From Gnetum montanum (lineage: Eukaryota > Streptophyta > Gnetopsida > Gnetales > Gnetaceae), in contig MNCI01016148.1 of NCBI GenBank assembly GCA_015680685.1, forward strand, positions 191,326 to 255,325: DNA of 64,000 bases, read 5' to 3'. The first letter of the stretch is position 1, and every line of letters begins with the position of its first letter. The notes below the pieces were generated by a model, which had not been told where the DNA came from, searched no databases, and worked only from the letters and a program-made list of their open reading frames with translations. Shown here piece after piece: positions 43,319 to 54,186 of this stretch. A program made the translations under genes and the position numbers.

Positions 43319-45890
43319 CTATGGTCACAACACAACCAAGGATTAGCATATAATGTGTTACTTATACCATTTTAATACCTTATCTCAGTGGGTAGTTACA
43401 ATTAGGCTAAGTTTGGACCATGGAAAATTAATTATTTTATTATTGTTTTAATGTTATTTCTCTTAGACTGTTACTAGAGCTTGTTGGAAGGGTTCAACTC
43501 TTATAATTTTGATGTTTTCATGTTGGTTTCTTAGTTAAACCTTTGTGGGAGTTAGAAAAATTCTTAAGTAATTAATGCTCTTTGTTATTAATCTTTGACC
43601 TTAAGTAATTACTTAAGGTCAAAGAATTACCTTTGTGGGAGTTAGAAAATTCTTAAGGTCAAAGAACAGAAAAAATAAGACAAAAGGTTAGGTTGATATG
43701 GCTTTTAGAAGGTTTTGGGCTCTAGAAAGTTGAAAACTCCCTCCTCGTATGTGAAAAGTTTTTGAGAAAATGTGAAAAATTCTTAAGTATTTGTGCATAT
43801 ATATACACTTTTTACTTGACATCAACAAGGTCCTGATGATGGGTAAGCTACGTATATGGGGTCCCATCAACAAAGTTGGTTCAAAAAATTTTTCACTTTA
43901 AATATTTCAGAGATATGAGTTTTGGCATGAAATTGGAGTCTTTAGAGAGCCAAAAAAGCCATGAACACGATGAAATACTTAAAGAGGATTTATGAATTCA
44001 CAAAAATGGAGAAATTGATTGGAGAATGAAATCTTGTGAAGAAAATGCCTTAAGGAGCACATAGTTGGATGTAATCGATGGGGCACACAAAAGATTTAAT
44101 TGTGAGAATGCCTAAGGATAAGGAACTTAACTAACCCGACTAAGAGATATGCAAGTGGCTCCTTCCCATAGCAGGCTCATGTCCTTTTTGCCCTTGCATA
44201 TCCTCAAACTAGGGGTTTCATGGATCCCATAGTTGGTTAATGGTCATGAAAAGTTAAGAACTGAATACAGAAGAATCTACCTAAGAATTTTAACACATCA
44301 AAATAAAACATTGAACAAAACATGAAAATCAATAGTGAGGTGAGTTATGGAAAGCATTGATGGATGAAAGAGAAGGTGGAATGGAGTTCCTAATCATGGT
44401 CACATGAAGTCCCTTGTGGATTTTGTGGTTAAATGATGCGACTTTCAATAGCTTTGCATTGCCACTCTAAGACTATTCCAACCCCTCAAGACACAAGAAT
44501 CTACCACAAATCAATCATCATTCCTTATTAGGAAGAAAAGAGAAGCAGGAAGTGAGAAAGAGCCTTAGTTAGAGGGGATCTTTAGGCATGGGTAACATGT
44601 CTTTCTAGTTCCATAACTGATGTTTTGTAGCTTGTTATTTTTGTCCAAGGGGTGTGCTTTGAATTCACATCATCATTGTTTTTTTTAAATTTTATGTTTT
44701 TTCTGGATGGGAACCACACCATGCAAAGACTTATTAACTTCCTATTATTGGTTGACATGGAATGGTAAGAAATCCATGAAAAAAATCATGCACTCAAGTA
44801 AGTAGAAATGTACAGAGAGTGTTGAATCCCCTTAAATTCACATCCTTTTCAAACCATTTGAATCTTTCCCAAGTTTGGAAACTACCAAGGTTACAAGTTC
44901 ATTAGAGTTTCATTGATGAAAAAGTAACCTCATATTTCTAAAACAAGGAAGATTATAGAGTTTGTGGATGTATGGATGATGTGGACTCACTAGTTCTATG
45001 AAAAAGAAACTTTGTATTAGTCATTAGTCATCAAAATTTACAAATATAAATTAGATATTAGAAATCAAAAGCATTAAGTACAAACCACCATCAACAATAG
45101 CTACAACATCACTATGTCCTATTGGCAACAAAGCACTTTATTAGAAAATAATAAGAAAACACTCGAAAATAAAGTAAAATATAGAAGAAATTGTAAAATA
45201 TTCAAGAAAGATAAAATGTATGAATGATGTTGTAAAAGAAAAAATGAAAAAATTAGAAAAGTGTAAAAACAACAAAGTGGAAAACAAAAAATTATAAAAC
45301 CAAAAAAATGTAAAAATTGAAGAGCCACTTCAATGATTATCACAGATGGCATCTTCCCCACAACTAAGTTGAAAGGAGGATATTGAAAAAATTGAGTGTG
45401 ATTGTTCATTTATTGAGGCATCTCTTGCACTGGCTATCTTGGGCTCATGAAAAGGTTTTAATTATTGCATGTTGACCAACTATTTCTTATTTGGGCTTTC
45501 AGGTTTGTACATCAACATGGCCCTAGAAGGAAAGATTTCATAAATGATATAAGNCAAAAGAAAAAATGAAAAAAATTAGAAAAGTATAAAACAGAAAAGT
45601 GTAAAAACAACAAAGTGGAAAACAAAAAATTATAAAACCAAAAAAATGTAAAAATTGAAGAGCCACTTCAATGATTATCACAGATGGCCATCTTCCCCAC
45701 AACTAAGTTGAAAGGAGGAGATTGAAAAAATTGAGTGTGATTGTTCATTTATTGAGGTATCTCTTGCACTGGCTATCTTGGGCTCATGAAAAGGTTTTAA
45801 TTATTGCATGTTGACCAACTATTTCTTATTTGGGCTTTCAGGTCTATACATCAACATGGCCCTAGAAGGAAAGATTTCATAAATGATATA
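43319..45890 (-). other. Spacer of element G between pol and ORF2
   Basis: Aligned in part with the spacers of elements C and D (for example the CAAGTGGCTCCTTCCCATAGCAGG block near 44150). It holds a perfect 32-base palindrome at 43593-43624, a TATATATAC region near 43798, and the duplicated block at 45233-45893. No coding signal. Confidence 0.55.
43593..43624. repeat. Perfect 32-base palindrome
   Basis: The half-site CTTTGACCTTAAGTAA is followed at once by its exact complement, with no loop. A further direct copy of CTTAAGGTCAAAGAA occurs near 43650, and GTGGGAGTTAGAAAA occurs on both sides (about 43547 and 43637). Confidence 0.9.
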
Positions 45891-45893
45891 AGG
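45233..45893. repeat. Near-identical direct duplication of about 330 bases around an N
   Basis: Bases 45233-45553 and 45556-45893 are almost identical (a few indels and substitutions) and are separated by an undetermined base at 45554. All other repeats in the window are far more diverged, so an assembly artefact is more likely than a recent duplication. Confidence 0.85.
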
Positions 45894-45894
45894 C

Positions 45895-48168
45895 CCTTTT
45901 CACAATGTTTGGAACTTAGTTAGTTATGGCACATGTGTGGGGTTCTAGTAAAGGACCTTATCTTTAGGTTTAAATTTTACCTTCCATATTCTAAAGTTAT
46001 GGTGTTTTTTGTTGAATGCCTTATGCACTTCACTTAAGGATAGGGCCACTAATCTATTCTCATCTAGCATGTTAAGGTTGATCAATATTTCTTTTCATGT
46101 TAGGCTAAGGTCAAGGTTAAGGTCATAGGCTATTAAAAGTGTATGGAGTTTGGATTGAATTAGAAGAGTTGGCAATTTTCTGTACACCAACTCATAGGGA
46201 GAGTAGCCTATAGGGAGTTTCCATGTGGAGTGGTAGGCCCAAAAGGCATAGTTGAGTTTTATGCTCTAGTCTCTCTTATATTTGTTAATTGTTCTTATTA
46301 GGATCTTAGAGATCTCCTTATTGGTAACCTCTGCTTGATCATCGGCTTAGGGGTGGTAGGGTGTTGTTAATTTATGTTCAACCCCTAAGTGTTGCATTAG
46401 CTTGCAAAAGGTAGGACCTATAAAATGAGTATGATTGTTAGAAATCAATGCACATGGCACTCCAAACTTGTTTACAACATTCTTTTATACAAACTGAGTA
46501 GTAGTGAAAGATGTATAATTAGTGACACTATTGCTTCTACCCATTCTATATAATAGTCAATAACAACTATTATGTATGCCTTTCCATTTGACATGGGTGT
46601 GATGGGATCCATGAATTCTATGCCCTAGATATCTAAGGGTTCAGTGGTTAGATCCACTGTTGAGGTTTCTCTATTCAAGTAATCATCCCACCATCTCATT
46701 GATAGCATTCACAAGAGTAGACAAAGTGGTGGGCATCCTTGAAGAGTATTGGCCAATAATACCTTGCCATCAGGATCTTAATGGTCATGTGTCTCCCTAC
46801 ATAGTGGTTGCCACAAGGACCCTCATGAGTGTCTTGGAGAATGCACAATTGATTAGCATCTAGAACATACCAAAAAACTAGGCCATTGTTGCACACCTTG
46901 TAAAGCTGTCTGTTAATCTCTATGAAGTGTTTGACCTAATGAAGAAATTGTTGTTTCTTCCGATGATCTAACCCTCGTGGCATCTCCGAAGTAAGAAGAT
47001 AAGTGAGGATGCCATTGTATCATGTAGGTTCATTAGGCGCTTGTTCATTTATTGCATTGACAAAGAGGAGTTCATCAAGAAATTGGTTAAAAAGTGGGCT
47101 CTTCTTCTTTTTATTGTCCCATCATAACCTAGACAAGTGGTCAACGATCACATTCTCAATTTTCTTTTAATCTACCATTGTAAGATCGAATTCCTGCAAG
47201 ATCACATGCCACCATATGACAAGATGGCTCACTGTTGGCTTGTTCATCAAGAAGCAAATGGCACTATGATTAGTGTGCACAAATACCTTGTATCCAAGCA
47301 CATTGTGCCTAAACTTCTACAAGGCACACACCATCACCATCAACTCTTTTGTCATTGTGGTGTGGTGCTTTGACTTACGTAGTGGATGTAGTAAGGACAT
47401 TTTTGATTGTCCAACTATGTAAGTATGAATCCCAAGGCATAGTTTGATTCATCTATCATGATGTGAAATAGACAAGACCAATCAGGTGCTCATAGAATTG
47501 GAGTTTCTACAAGCTTCTCTTTAAGTTGCTAGAATGTCTTTTTTCATTCCTTAGTCCATACTAACGGAGCATCTTTCTTTGTAAGCTTGACCAATGGTTT
47601 AGCGATTCTAGAGAAATTCTCTATGAATTGCTGGTAGTAGCTAGTGTGTCCAAGGAGTGATCAGACATCTTAATAATTTCTAGTTTATGGGTTATTCCTT
47701 GGATGACCCTAATATTTTCATGGTCCATCTCAATCCATGCTTGTGAGATTCTATGCACTAACACAGTGCCCTCCTAGACCATCAAATGGCTCCTTTGCCA
47801 ATTGAGCTAAAGATTGGTCTCCATGCACCTTTTAAGCACTTGCTCAAGGCAGTCTAGGGCTTGCTCAAATTTATCACCATAGGTGGAGAAGTCATTCATG
47901 AAGACTTCCACCTTGCTACCAATCTGCTACTGAAAAATGGTAAGGACAAGGTGTTGGGAAGGTTGTAGGGGCATTACACAAACCAAATGACATCTTTCTA
48001 TATGAAAAAGTCCCCTAGGGACTCATGTAGTTTTGGCTTGATCTTTTGGTGCAATTTGAATTTGGTTATCACCACTATAACCATCTAGAAAGCTATAGAA
48101 ACAATGTCCAGAAATAGTGTCCAACACTTGGTTCACAAATGACAATGGAAATGATCTTTGTAGGTTGT
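45895..48168 (-). pseudogene. pol: pol of element G: RT, RNase H and integrase, minus strand
   Basis: Reading leftward from 48168: the RT palm with VLDTISGHCFYSFLDGYSG, then the active-site box VEVFMNDFSTYG (about 47880-47910), where the usual FMDD is FMND. RNase H has HTTMTKELMVMVCALQKFRHNVLGYKVFVHTNH (about 47355-47255). The integrase zinc domain THEGPCGNHYVGRH...SCECYQ (about 46830-46700) has the last Cys as Tyr. The core has a LTTPYHPLADDQAEVTNKEI segment (about 46380-46310) and the tail ELVYRKLPTL (about 46210). The FMDDF-type box with a following TYG and the tRNA-Asp site of its relatives fit an Athila-like element. RT is cut at 48168 by the plus LTR, so the N-terminal RT, protease and gag are not visible. 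Many stops. Confidence 0.8.
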
Positions 48169-49036
48169 TGATAAATCATGTTTTCATAATCTCTGATATT
48201 GAAGTGGCCATGATATTGGGTACATGATATCGAGTATGCGATATTGCGACCCAAGATGCGATATCATACATTCGATATCGCAAGGTTACTCCCGGGCCTA
48301 TAAATACAGCCCCTGGGCGCACAATTGAGAGGAGTTTTTGGCAGTCAAGTAGCAAAAATCTTGTAGTTTGTTCATTTGTGAGTTTGAATATTTTCCAAGT
48401 GCCCACAGTGAGAGGTCTAAGTGTGATCAGATCTTTATTCAAGCATTGATGTACTTGAACACACCATTGTGTTGGCAATAAAGACGAGCTCTTTGATTCA
48501 CCTTGCAGCACTTGAGACTTTCTTTGTTATGCATTTATATATATTATAATTTCATTTAATTTACATTAATGTTATTCATTTAGTAATTAATTTTGATTCA
48601 TTAAGCATTTGATTAAAATACACAAGCACGACCCCTTCAAACATACGTGCGACACTTAGTAGCTCAGAAATGGTTAGTGTTTGATAACCCAATAGTGTTT
48701 ACACAAAGTTCAGGATGTGTTTGGGAAGTGGGAATGGTTACTTGTGTTAGGCTAGATTAGACCATAGTTTACTTAGCACTTAATTACTCTTACTTTCATT
48801 CTTGTTCTAGGTGAGTAAATTGATAAAATACAAAATAATAAAAATCTTACAACTCAGTCACAGTTAACCATATAATTGGTTTCACAAGTGGGACTCAGAA
48901 GACAATGAACAAACAACACAGACTCATTGTCTAACTCTAGTGTACTTGGTAATTGAAGTCTATGGAATTCGATCAAATTACACGTGAACACTTATGATTT
49001 GTATTGTTGGGCATAGGGGTACCTTGACATTCATCA
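48169..49036 (+). repeat. 5' LTR of element H
   Basis: 868 bp, from TGATAAATCATG to ...ACATTCATCA. It has the family layout: repeated ATGATATCG, GCGATATTG and CGATATCGC words at 48205-48285, then CCTATAAATACAGC at 48298-48311. It is followed by a nearly intact primer site, so the boundary is firm. Confidence 0.85.
48205..48311 (+). promoter_or_regulatory. LTR promoter of element H
   Basis: Seven GATATY words in 80 bases, several extended to the palindrome (G)CGATATCG(C), precede TATAAATA (48300-48307). This is the densest version of the motif cluster in the window. Confidence 0.65.
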
Positions 49037-49037
49037 T

Positions 49038-49055
49038 TGGTGCCGTTGCCGGGGA
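49038..49055 (+). other. tRNA-Asp primer-binding site of element H
   Basis: TGGTGCCGTTGCCGGGGA matches the complement of the plant tRNA-Asp 3' end (TGGCGCCGTTGCCGGGGA) at 17 of 18 positions, one base after the LTR. Confidence 0.85.
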
Positions 49056-49201
49056 CTTTAGTTCTATGTGTGCTATCTAAACCAAGTGAAACTTAGTAAT
49101 CTTGTTGTTTAAACCCTAAGAGTCAAATCTTACAAAAAAAATTAGAATTATAATTAAATTAAACATCAATTGCACACTACCTATAAGTTCATTAACATAA
49201 A

Positions 49202-50259
49202 ATGTCTTCTTCTCATAGGAGTCTTTCTCTGCCTAGGGCAAACCAAGTGCCTTAGTAATATCAGGTGGTATATGCTCATCCTGATGAGTATGTACTAGAG
49301 TTCACCTTCATCTTGCATCAAGATGAAATGCTATGGTGGCACGACATGGAAGGCAACATTGTGTAGCCACCTGATCAATCTATTCCAATGATGCTCTAGT
49401 TAATGCTCACATGACATGGGCTTCAACATCTTCATGGAGAGTACAAGATGCGAGATCCCAATTCAAGGAATTATCATCCCATTGAAGCAGAAAGGTTAAG
49501 GGATTGTCAGTTGGAGCACCAACATGAGCTTGTGAAGGGCAAAGGATCAAATACTTTTCCACCTTTGCTTGGCCCATTAGATGGAGGTAACCATTTCTTT
49601 AGTGATTCTCCTCTATTTAACTTTGTTCAGGAGGCCCTCAACCAGAACGTGCAATCCACAATTCATAATCTAGGTTCTGGTCAAAACAAATTGAATGACA
49701 AAAATGTATCTAGATAGGCAAGTCAGGATAAGGAGGAAAACGGAGGTCACGATCTCGATCATGGTCACGAGCATCAAAGGAAGGATGATAGGTGTTAACA
49801 CGAAGAAAGTTCTCCTTCCTCTTCCCCTTCATTATCTTCTTCTTCTTCATCTAGCTCATATTGTGGCCGTAGAGGGAATAACTATGATGGAGGTGATCGA
49901 CGGGACCATAACAATAGAAGGGACTATTAGGATAGTTGCAACTAAAGGTGTGGGCAATCTAGGGAGACCCATCGCTAGGAAAGAGGGGTTAGTATAGAAC
50001 ATCATAGGAACCATCACCATGGCCTTGATGAACCTCTACTTGCCACTCAGAGCATGTTAAAGATTGTAGAGGTTGTGAGGATTCCAACAAGGCATGTAAA
50101 GGATAGTAGAATAAAGAGGCTGGACATGAACAACATCCCTCGGTTTGAGGAAGGCTACGATGCTAATTTGCAGAATCATCTCAAGGATTCTCAAGATGCA
50201 TGTGCCTTGTAGAACATTGAGAATGACTGGCAGAAGTTGAAATTATTTCCAAGGACACT
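49202..50259 (+). pseudogene. gag: gag of element H, N-terminal part
   Basis: Starts MSSSHRSLSLP at 49202. A 90-codon piece (49448-49717) contains LGPLDGGNHFFSDSPLFNFVQEAL. A serine-run region (49815-49860) and MNNIPRFEEGYDANLQNHL follow. Reading reaches NDWQKLKLFPRT at 50258, where element D interrupts inside the conserved capsid core, and the frame resumes at 60467. The N-terminal 150 residues differ from those of pol-less copies A and D, which start MSLS and share less of this region. Confidence 0.75.
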
Positions 50260-51120
50260 TGATGAGCGGTGAGGTACCCTTATGCTCAACCATACAAATA
50301 TGAGCATCTATGCATGATTCGCTCGAACTCCATAGATGGACTAGTTGTGACATCTAGATAGTTACATGTTGATTGTAGTTCACTATCTTCCACCTAGACT
50401 AGTATTTGATTTGTCACATATGGTTTAGTCCAGAGTGAGGTGTATGATGTGATTTCCAACATTAGGCTACTCTTAGAGATTGAGAAATAATTCTAATTAA
50501 GCTAATAAGTGGTATAAAGTAAAATTTAAGCTATCCTAAGTGCAATGAGCATTCATCCTTAATCATCCGTATGCATCTTGGACCTTGTGTACTACTTCTG
50601 GGGTTACCAAGCACACATTACTTGAGCACTACTAGATACACTACTAGGTTACCAAGTAGTTACACTTTAAATGTTCATGATTAAGACATACTCATTCCGC
50701 ATTAATAACAGGAATAGTAAATGATGATAAAGAAATATTAACTAAGAAAACAATAAATAATAAATAATAATTAAATAATTAAAAACTAAGTGAATGCTAC
50801 AATGATGGAATAATCTTGATCTTTATTACCAATTGTGTACGTGTCCAAGTATGTCACACTTGAACAAAGGTTCTGTACAATTACAAGCATTACACTATGG
50901 GCATGCACTTGGGAAAGAACTGAAAACTAACTGAAAATTGACAAAAAGACTTGATCCTAAAACTTACTAAAAACTCTCTTTTCTATGCCCCTAAGTGCCA
51001 TATTTATAGGCTGACATAGGAATCATGATATCATGTATTCGATATCATTATCCAGGTGACGATATTGCATACCCAATATTGCGTACCTGATATCGAGCCT
51101 TGGTAAACCACTATTCATCA
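50260..51120 (-). repeat. 3' LTR of element D
   Basis: TGATGAGCGGTG to ...CTATTCATCA, followed by TACCCCCATGACTGAATA (polypurine tract in reverse, 51121-51138). GATATCG words lie at 51030-51100 beside a minus-strand TATA (GCCTATAAATATGG, reverse of 50998-51011). Confidence 0.85.
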
Positions 51121-51309
51121 TACCCCCATGACTGAATAACAACTCATCCTCAAGTCAAAAAATCAAAATGAGAATCAGTTCATTTGATTACATAGTGGAT
51201 AGGTATGGGATTATGGACTAACTATGAATTATTTCATGCCACAGTGTGGAATTAAATAAAACAAAATTAGGACACCAACATAGAATATAAGAGACAAAAC
51301 TGTTGAAAC

Positions 51310-54108
51310 TCATGTGGTTCCTAGTGGTGGTGGCTCCTCCATGGGCCTTTTCCCCTTATCTTGTGCTTCAAGCTTTAGAAATGGATATCTTTGAAGGAGC
51401 ACCTAAAGCTTTTCTTCTTTGGTTTAGGGATCGTGTGCTGTCCATGTTGATGTTCCAATATTTCATGGGGTCAAAGCCTCCCATGGACATGACAATTGTA
51501 GAAACATTTGATTGCTTTAACGTACCAAGCTGCAAAAAACTATCATTCCTCTTCATAGGCTTTGGCTTTGTCTCTACATTCTTGGTAATCCGTGAGCCAT
51601 TGAGCCAAATCTGTTGCAACATCTTTCTAACCTTGGTAGCTAGATCTGACCACCTCTAGCTTAGAATTTGCTACCTCCAATTTCTACAGTGTCTTTTTGT
51701 GTTTAGCAAATTTTGCTTCATATTTGGTGTAGGTGGTAGCTACTTGATTCTTCAACTTTCTCTTCAGGCATCCTACTGTTAACATGGCTAAGTTGGCATA
51801 CTACAAGTTTTCCAACTCCATTTATTCAGTGAAATCCTAGATCTACAGGTCTCGTCTCTTTAGTTTTGCTTGGTGGGTGAAGGCATAGGTGTCTAGTATG
51901 GCCTGCTAATTAGTATTTTTAGCACTAAAAACATTGATATGGGTCTTAGCCATATGGATTTCATTTTTAATGATCTACTTGTACATCCCCACTTGGCCAT
52001 GAAAATGTTCTTTTAGCTTCTCATATCGCTTAGCCTCATTTTGCCATGCGCTTATTTCAATGGTTATCTTCAGATGGATGGCACGTACATCCTCCATTGA
52101 GAGGGTCCTATTTTCTCTAGGTAAGCGATTCATGTCTTGGTTGACCCTTATTAATTGTTCTCACATTTGCTAGAAGTTATCTTCAAGAACATTCTTTTGT
52201 TTTTCAATTATGGTCAACCAGAGATTCTCAGCAGCAAGGAGTTTATTTTCTTCGTATAAGGCCTTAAGTGCTTTAGCATGTGCATATGTTTAGGCTTGTG
52301 TCTTCGAAGCATCCCAATCAACCTTCTCTTTCTCCCTCACCACCCTTTTATTCTCTTCTAATAGTTTATTTAGTTGCTCCATCCAAAATGAATCTAGTTG
52401 GTTGGCCAAGATAAGTTGGGACAAATCCTGTTGTGTGACTTGCAAGGCGATGAACTTCTCTGGGAGTTTTCTCAACTCATCTTCTACATGTTCGATCTTA
52501 ACCTCAGCCATGACCAACTTTCCTTTTGTGGAAATGAGATCTAATTTTGCTACTATGACATCTTGAAGGATGTCAAACAAGGATGTCATTACTTGTCCTA
52601 TTTGTAGCAATCGATCCAAAGCATCCTCATGTTTCATAGGAGTCATCGAGGGACCAGCTAAGACTTGAGCATTGTGTGCTACTGTGAGATCTTCCGGTGG
52701 CATAGCAGGGACATTGAATGATTTTTTGATGTGGTCTATGACCACATTTATTGCTCCAGCTACATCTTGGTGTTACATGACCACTACTGTGGCACCTTCA
52801 CCAATTTGTAATTGCACTTGAAAAGATGCAGCATTTCTAGAAATCTGTTGTGACCAATGTGATTCTCGTCCTCCTGTTTGTATAGAAACCTTGCCCCATG
52901 CATGATTAATTGAGATTTTGGGCTGTATGGAATCATCAATGATCTTGAGGAGGTTAGCCTCATCACGACTTCCCCAATTGATCATTTTTGTGATGGGCCT
53001 GAGATGGCTCATCGATAGTTGATAATCTTGTAGCGCAGTGGTGGTTGGTCCTACTAGCCTGTGGGTTATGTGCTGGGCCCTACCTCTTGTTGTTCACTAT
53101 GCCTCATGTCTAGAAGTTGGCTAGGCCCTACTATTTGAGGTGCAGTGGACCTAATCGTATGGTCTTGCTCAGGCTCCAATGTCTCACCAACATATTTTCT
53201 TGGTGCTGGTGGCTTCAGTAATTCATCATATAAGGCATTTTGAGCTTTTCTGGGGACGTCATTAGTATACCTTAGAATTCCACATGCTAGCATAGCTTCC
53301 TAATTAGACAGGGGAAAGGTAATGCAAACTTCCCTATCTTACATTCTTCAAACTACCTCAATATTTCTGTGAAATATAGATGGGGCAGACTGACATCAAC
53401 TTTGCCCATCAAGATTGCGCTTCCTCTAGCTACATAGGTGGAGATCCCATTTAGTCCTTTTGTTAAAAAAATGTGATATGTTCCAATTTTGAAATAGATT
53501 CCCTCTTCAAGGGTGAGTTCCCCATATGTCTTGTCCTCCTTGTTGTATGTCCTTTTTAACCATATTTTTTATGCATCAGCATCAGAGTGAGTGGATAGAT
53601 GAGCAACCTTGGGCCCTGTATTCGAAAGGTTCAAAATTTCTAAAATGGCCTTAGTAGAGAAATCAATTGAAATCCCACCAATGTTAGCGGTGGTGCCCTC
53701 TTCTTTATTATGTCAAAATTGGTAAGTCTCTCCCAAATACCATTTACCACTCTCTAAGAGAACAGACCATAGTGGAGATCCTTTGAGTTGATCTCTAACT
53801 GACTCAGGGGGAAATTCGGTAAAGGGTCCAAAATTGAGTTCCACAATCATTGCAGCTAATTTGGACCTTTCCCGAATTGCTTGAACACATTCAAGAGACA
53901 ACATGAGATGTTGTCCCTATTCAGGTGCCCTACCTTCTTCACCTTTTGCATGCCCAGATTGTGTAGTAATACGAGTTTCTTGATGAATTTTGAATGATTG
54001 TGCCTCATGCTCTGCATGCTTCTCGGGAGGTCATTGGCCTCTACCTCTCCTTGGGTGTTTGGATGCACCTTGAAAGGGTCTTCCCTGTTGTCCTTATTTA
54101 GGGGCCAT
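51310..54108 (-). pseudogene. ORF2 of element D (env-position protein), broken
   Basis: From MAPK (ATG at 54108-54106) to the stop at 51312-51310, about 930 codons of alignable length. Matches the copy at 33907-36613 domain by domain: N-terminal basic region; LECVQAIRERSKLAAMIVELNF (53900-53830); a central domain whose PFPCLI motif is damaged (near 53300); the linker; MSHLRPITKMINWGSRDEAN (53012-52950); and a coiled coil whose best piece is 151 codons (52745-52290), ending near EEPPP. Frameshifts and stops occur throughout. Same inferred family and the same doubts about function as in element C. Confidence 0.72.
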
Positions 54109-54186
54109 CTGTAATCACACCAGGATCAACTGTTAGTAAGGTTATTTAACAAAATTTAATTATCTTATACCTTACTCATGACCTTT

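Noticed and set aside
48176-48511. Minus-strand 111-codon ORF across the element H LTR
   Set aside because: It runs through the LTR promoter and R region with no homologue frame in the other LTRs.
49038-49055. tRNA-Asp gene remnant
   Set aside because: Only the 18-base complement of the tRNA 3' end is present, directly after an LTR; this is a primer site, not a tRNA gene.
51303-51659. Plus-strand 118-codon ORF
   Set aside because: Antisense shadow of the ORF2 C-terminus of element D.
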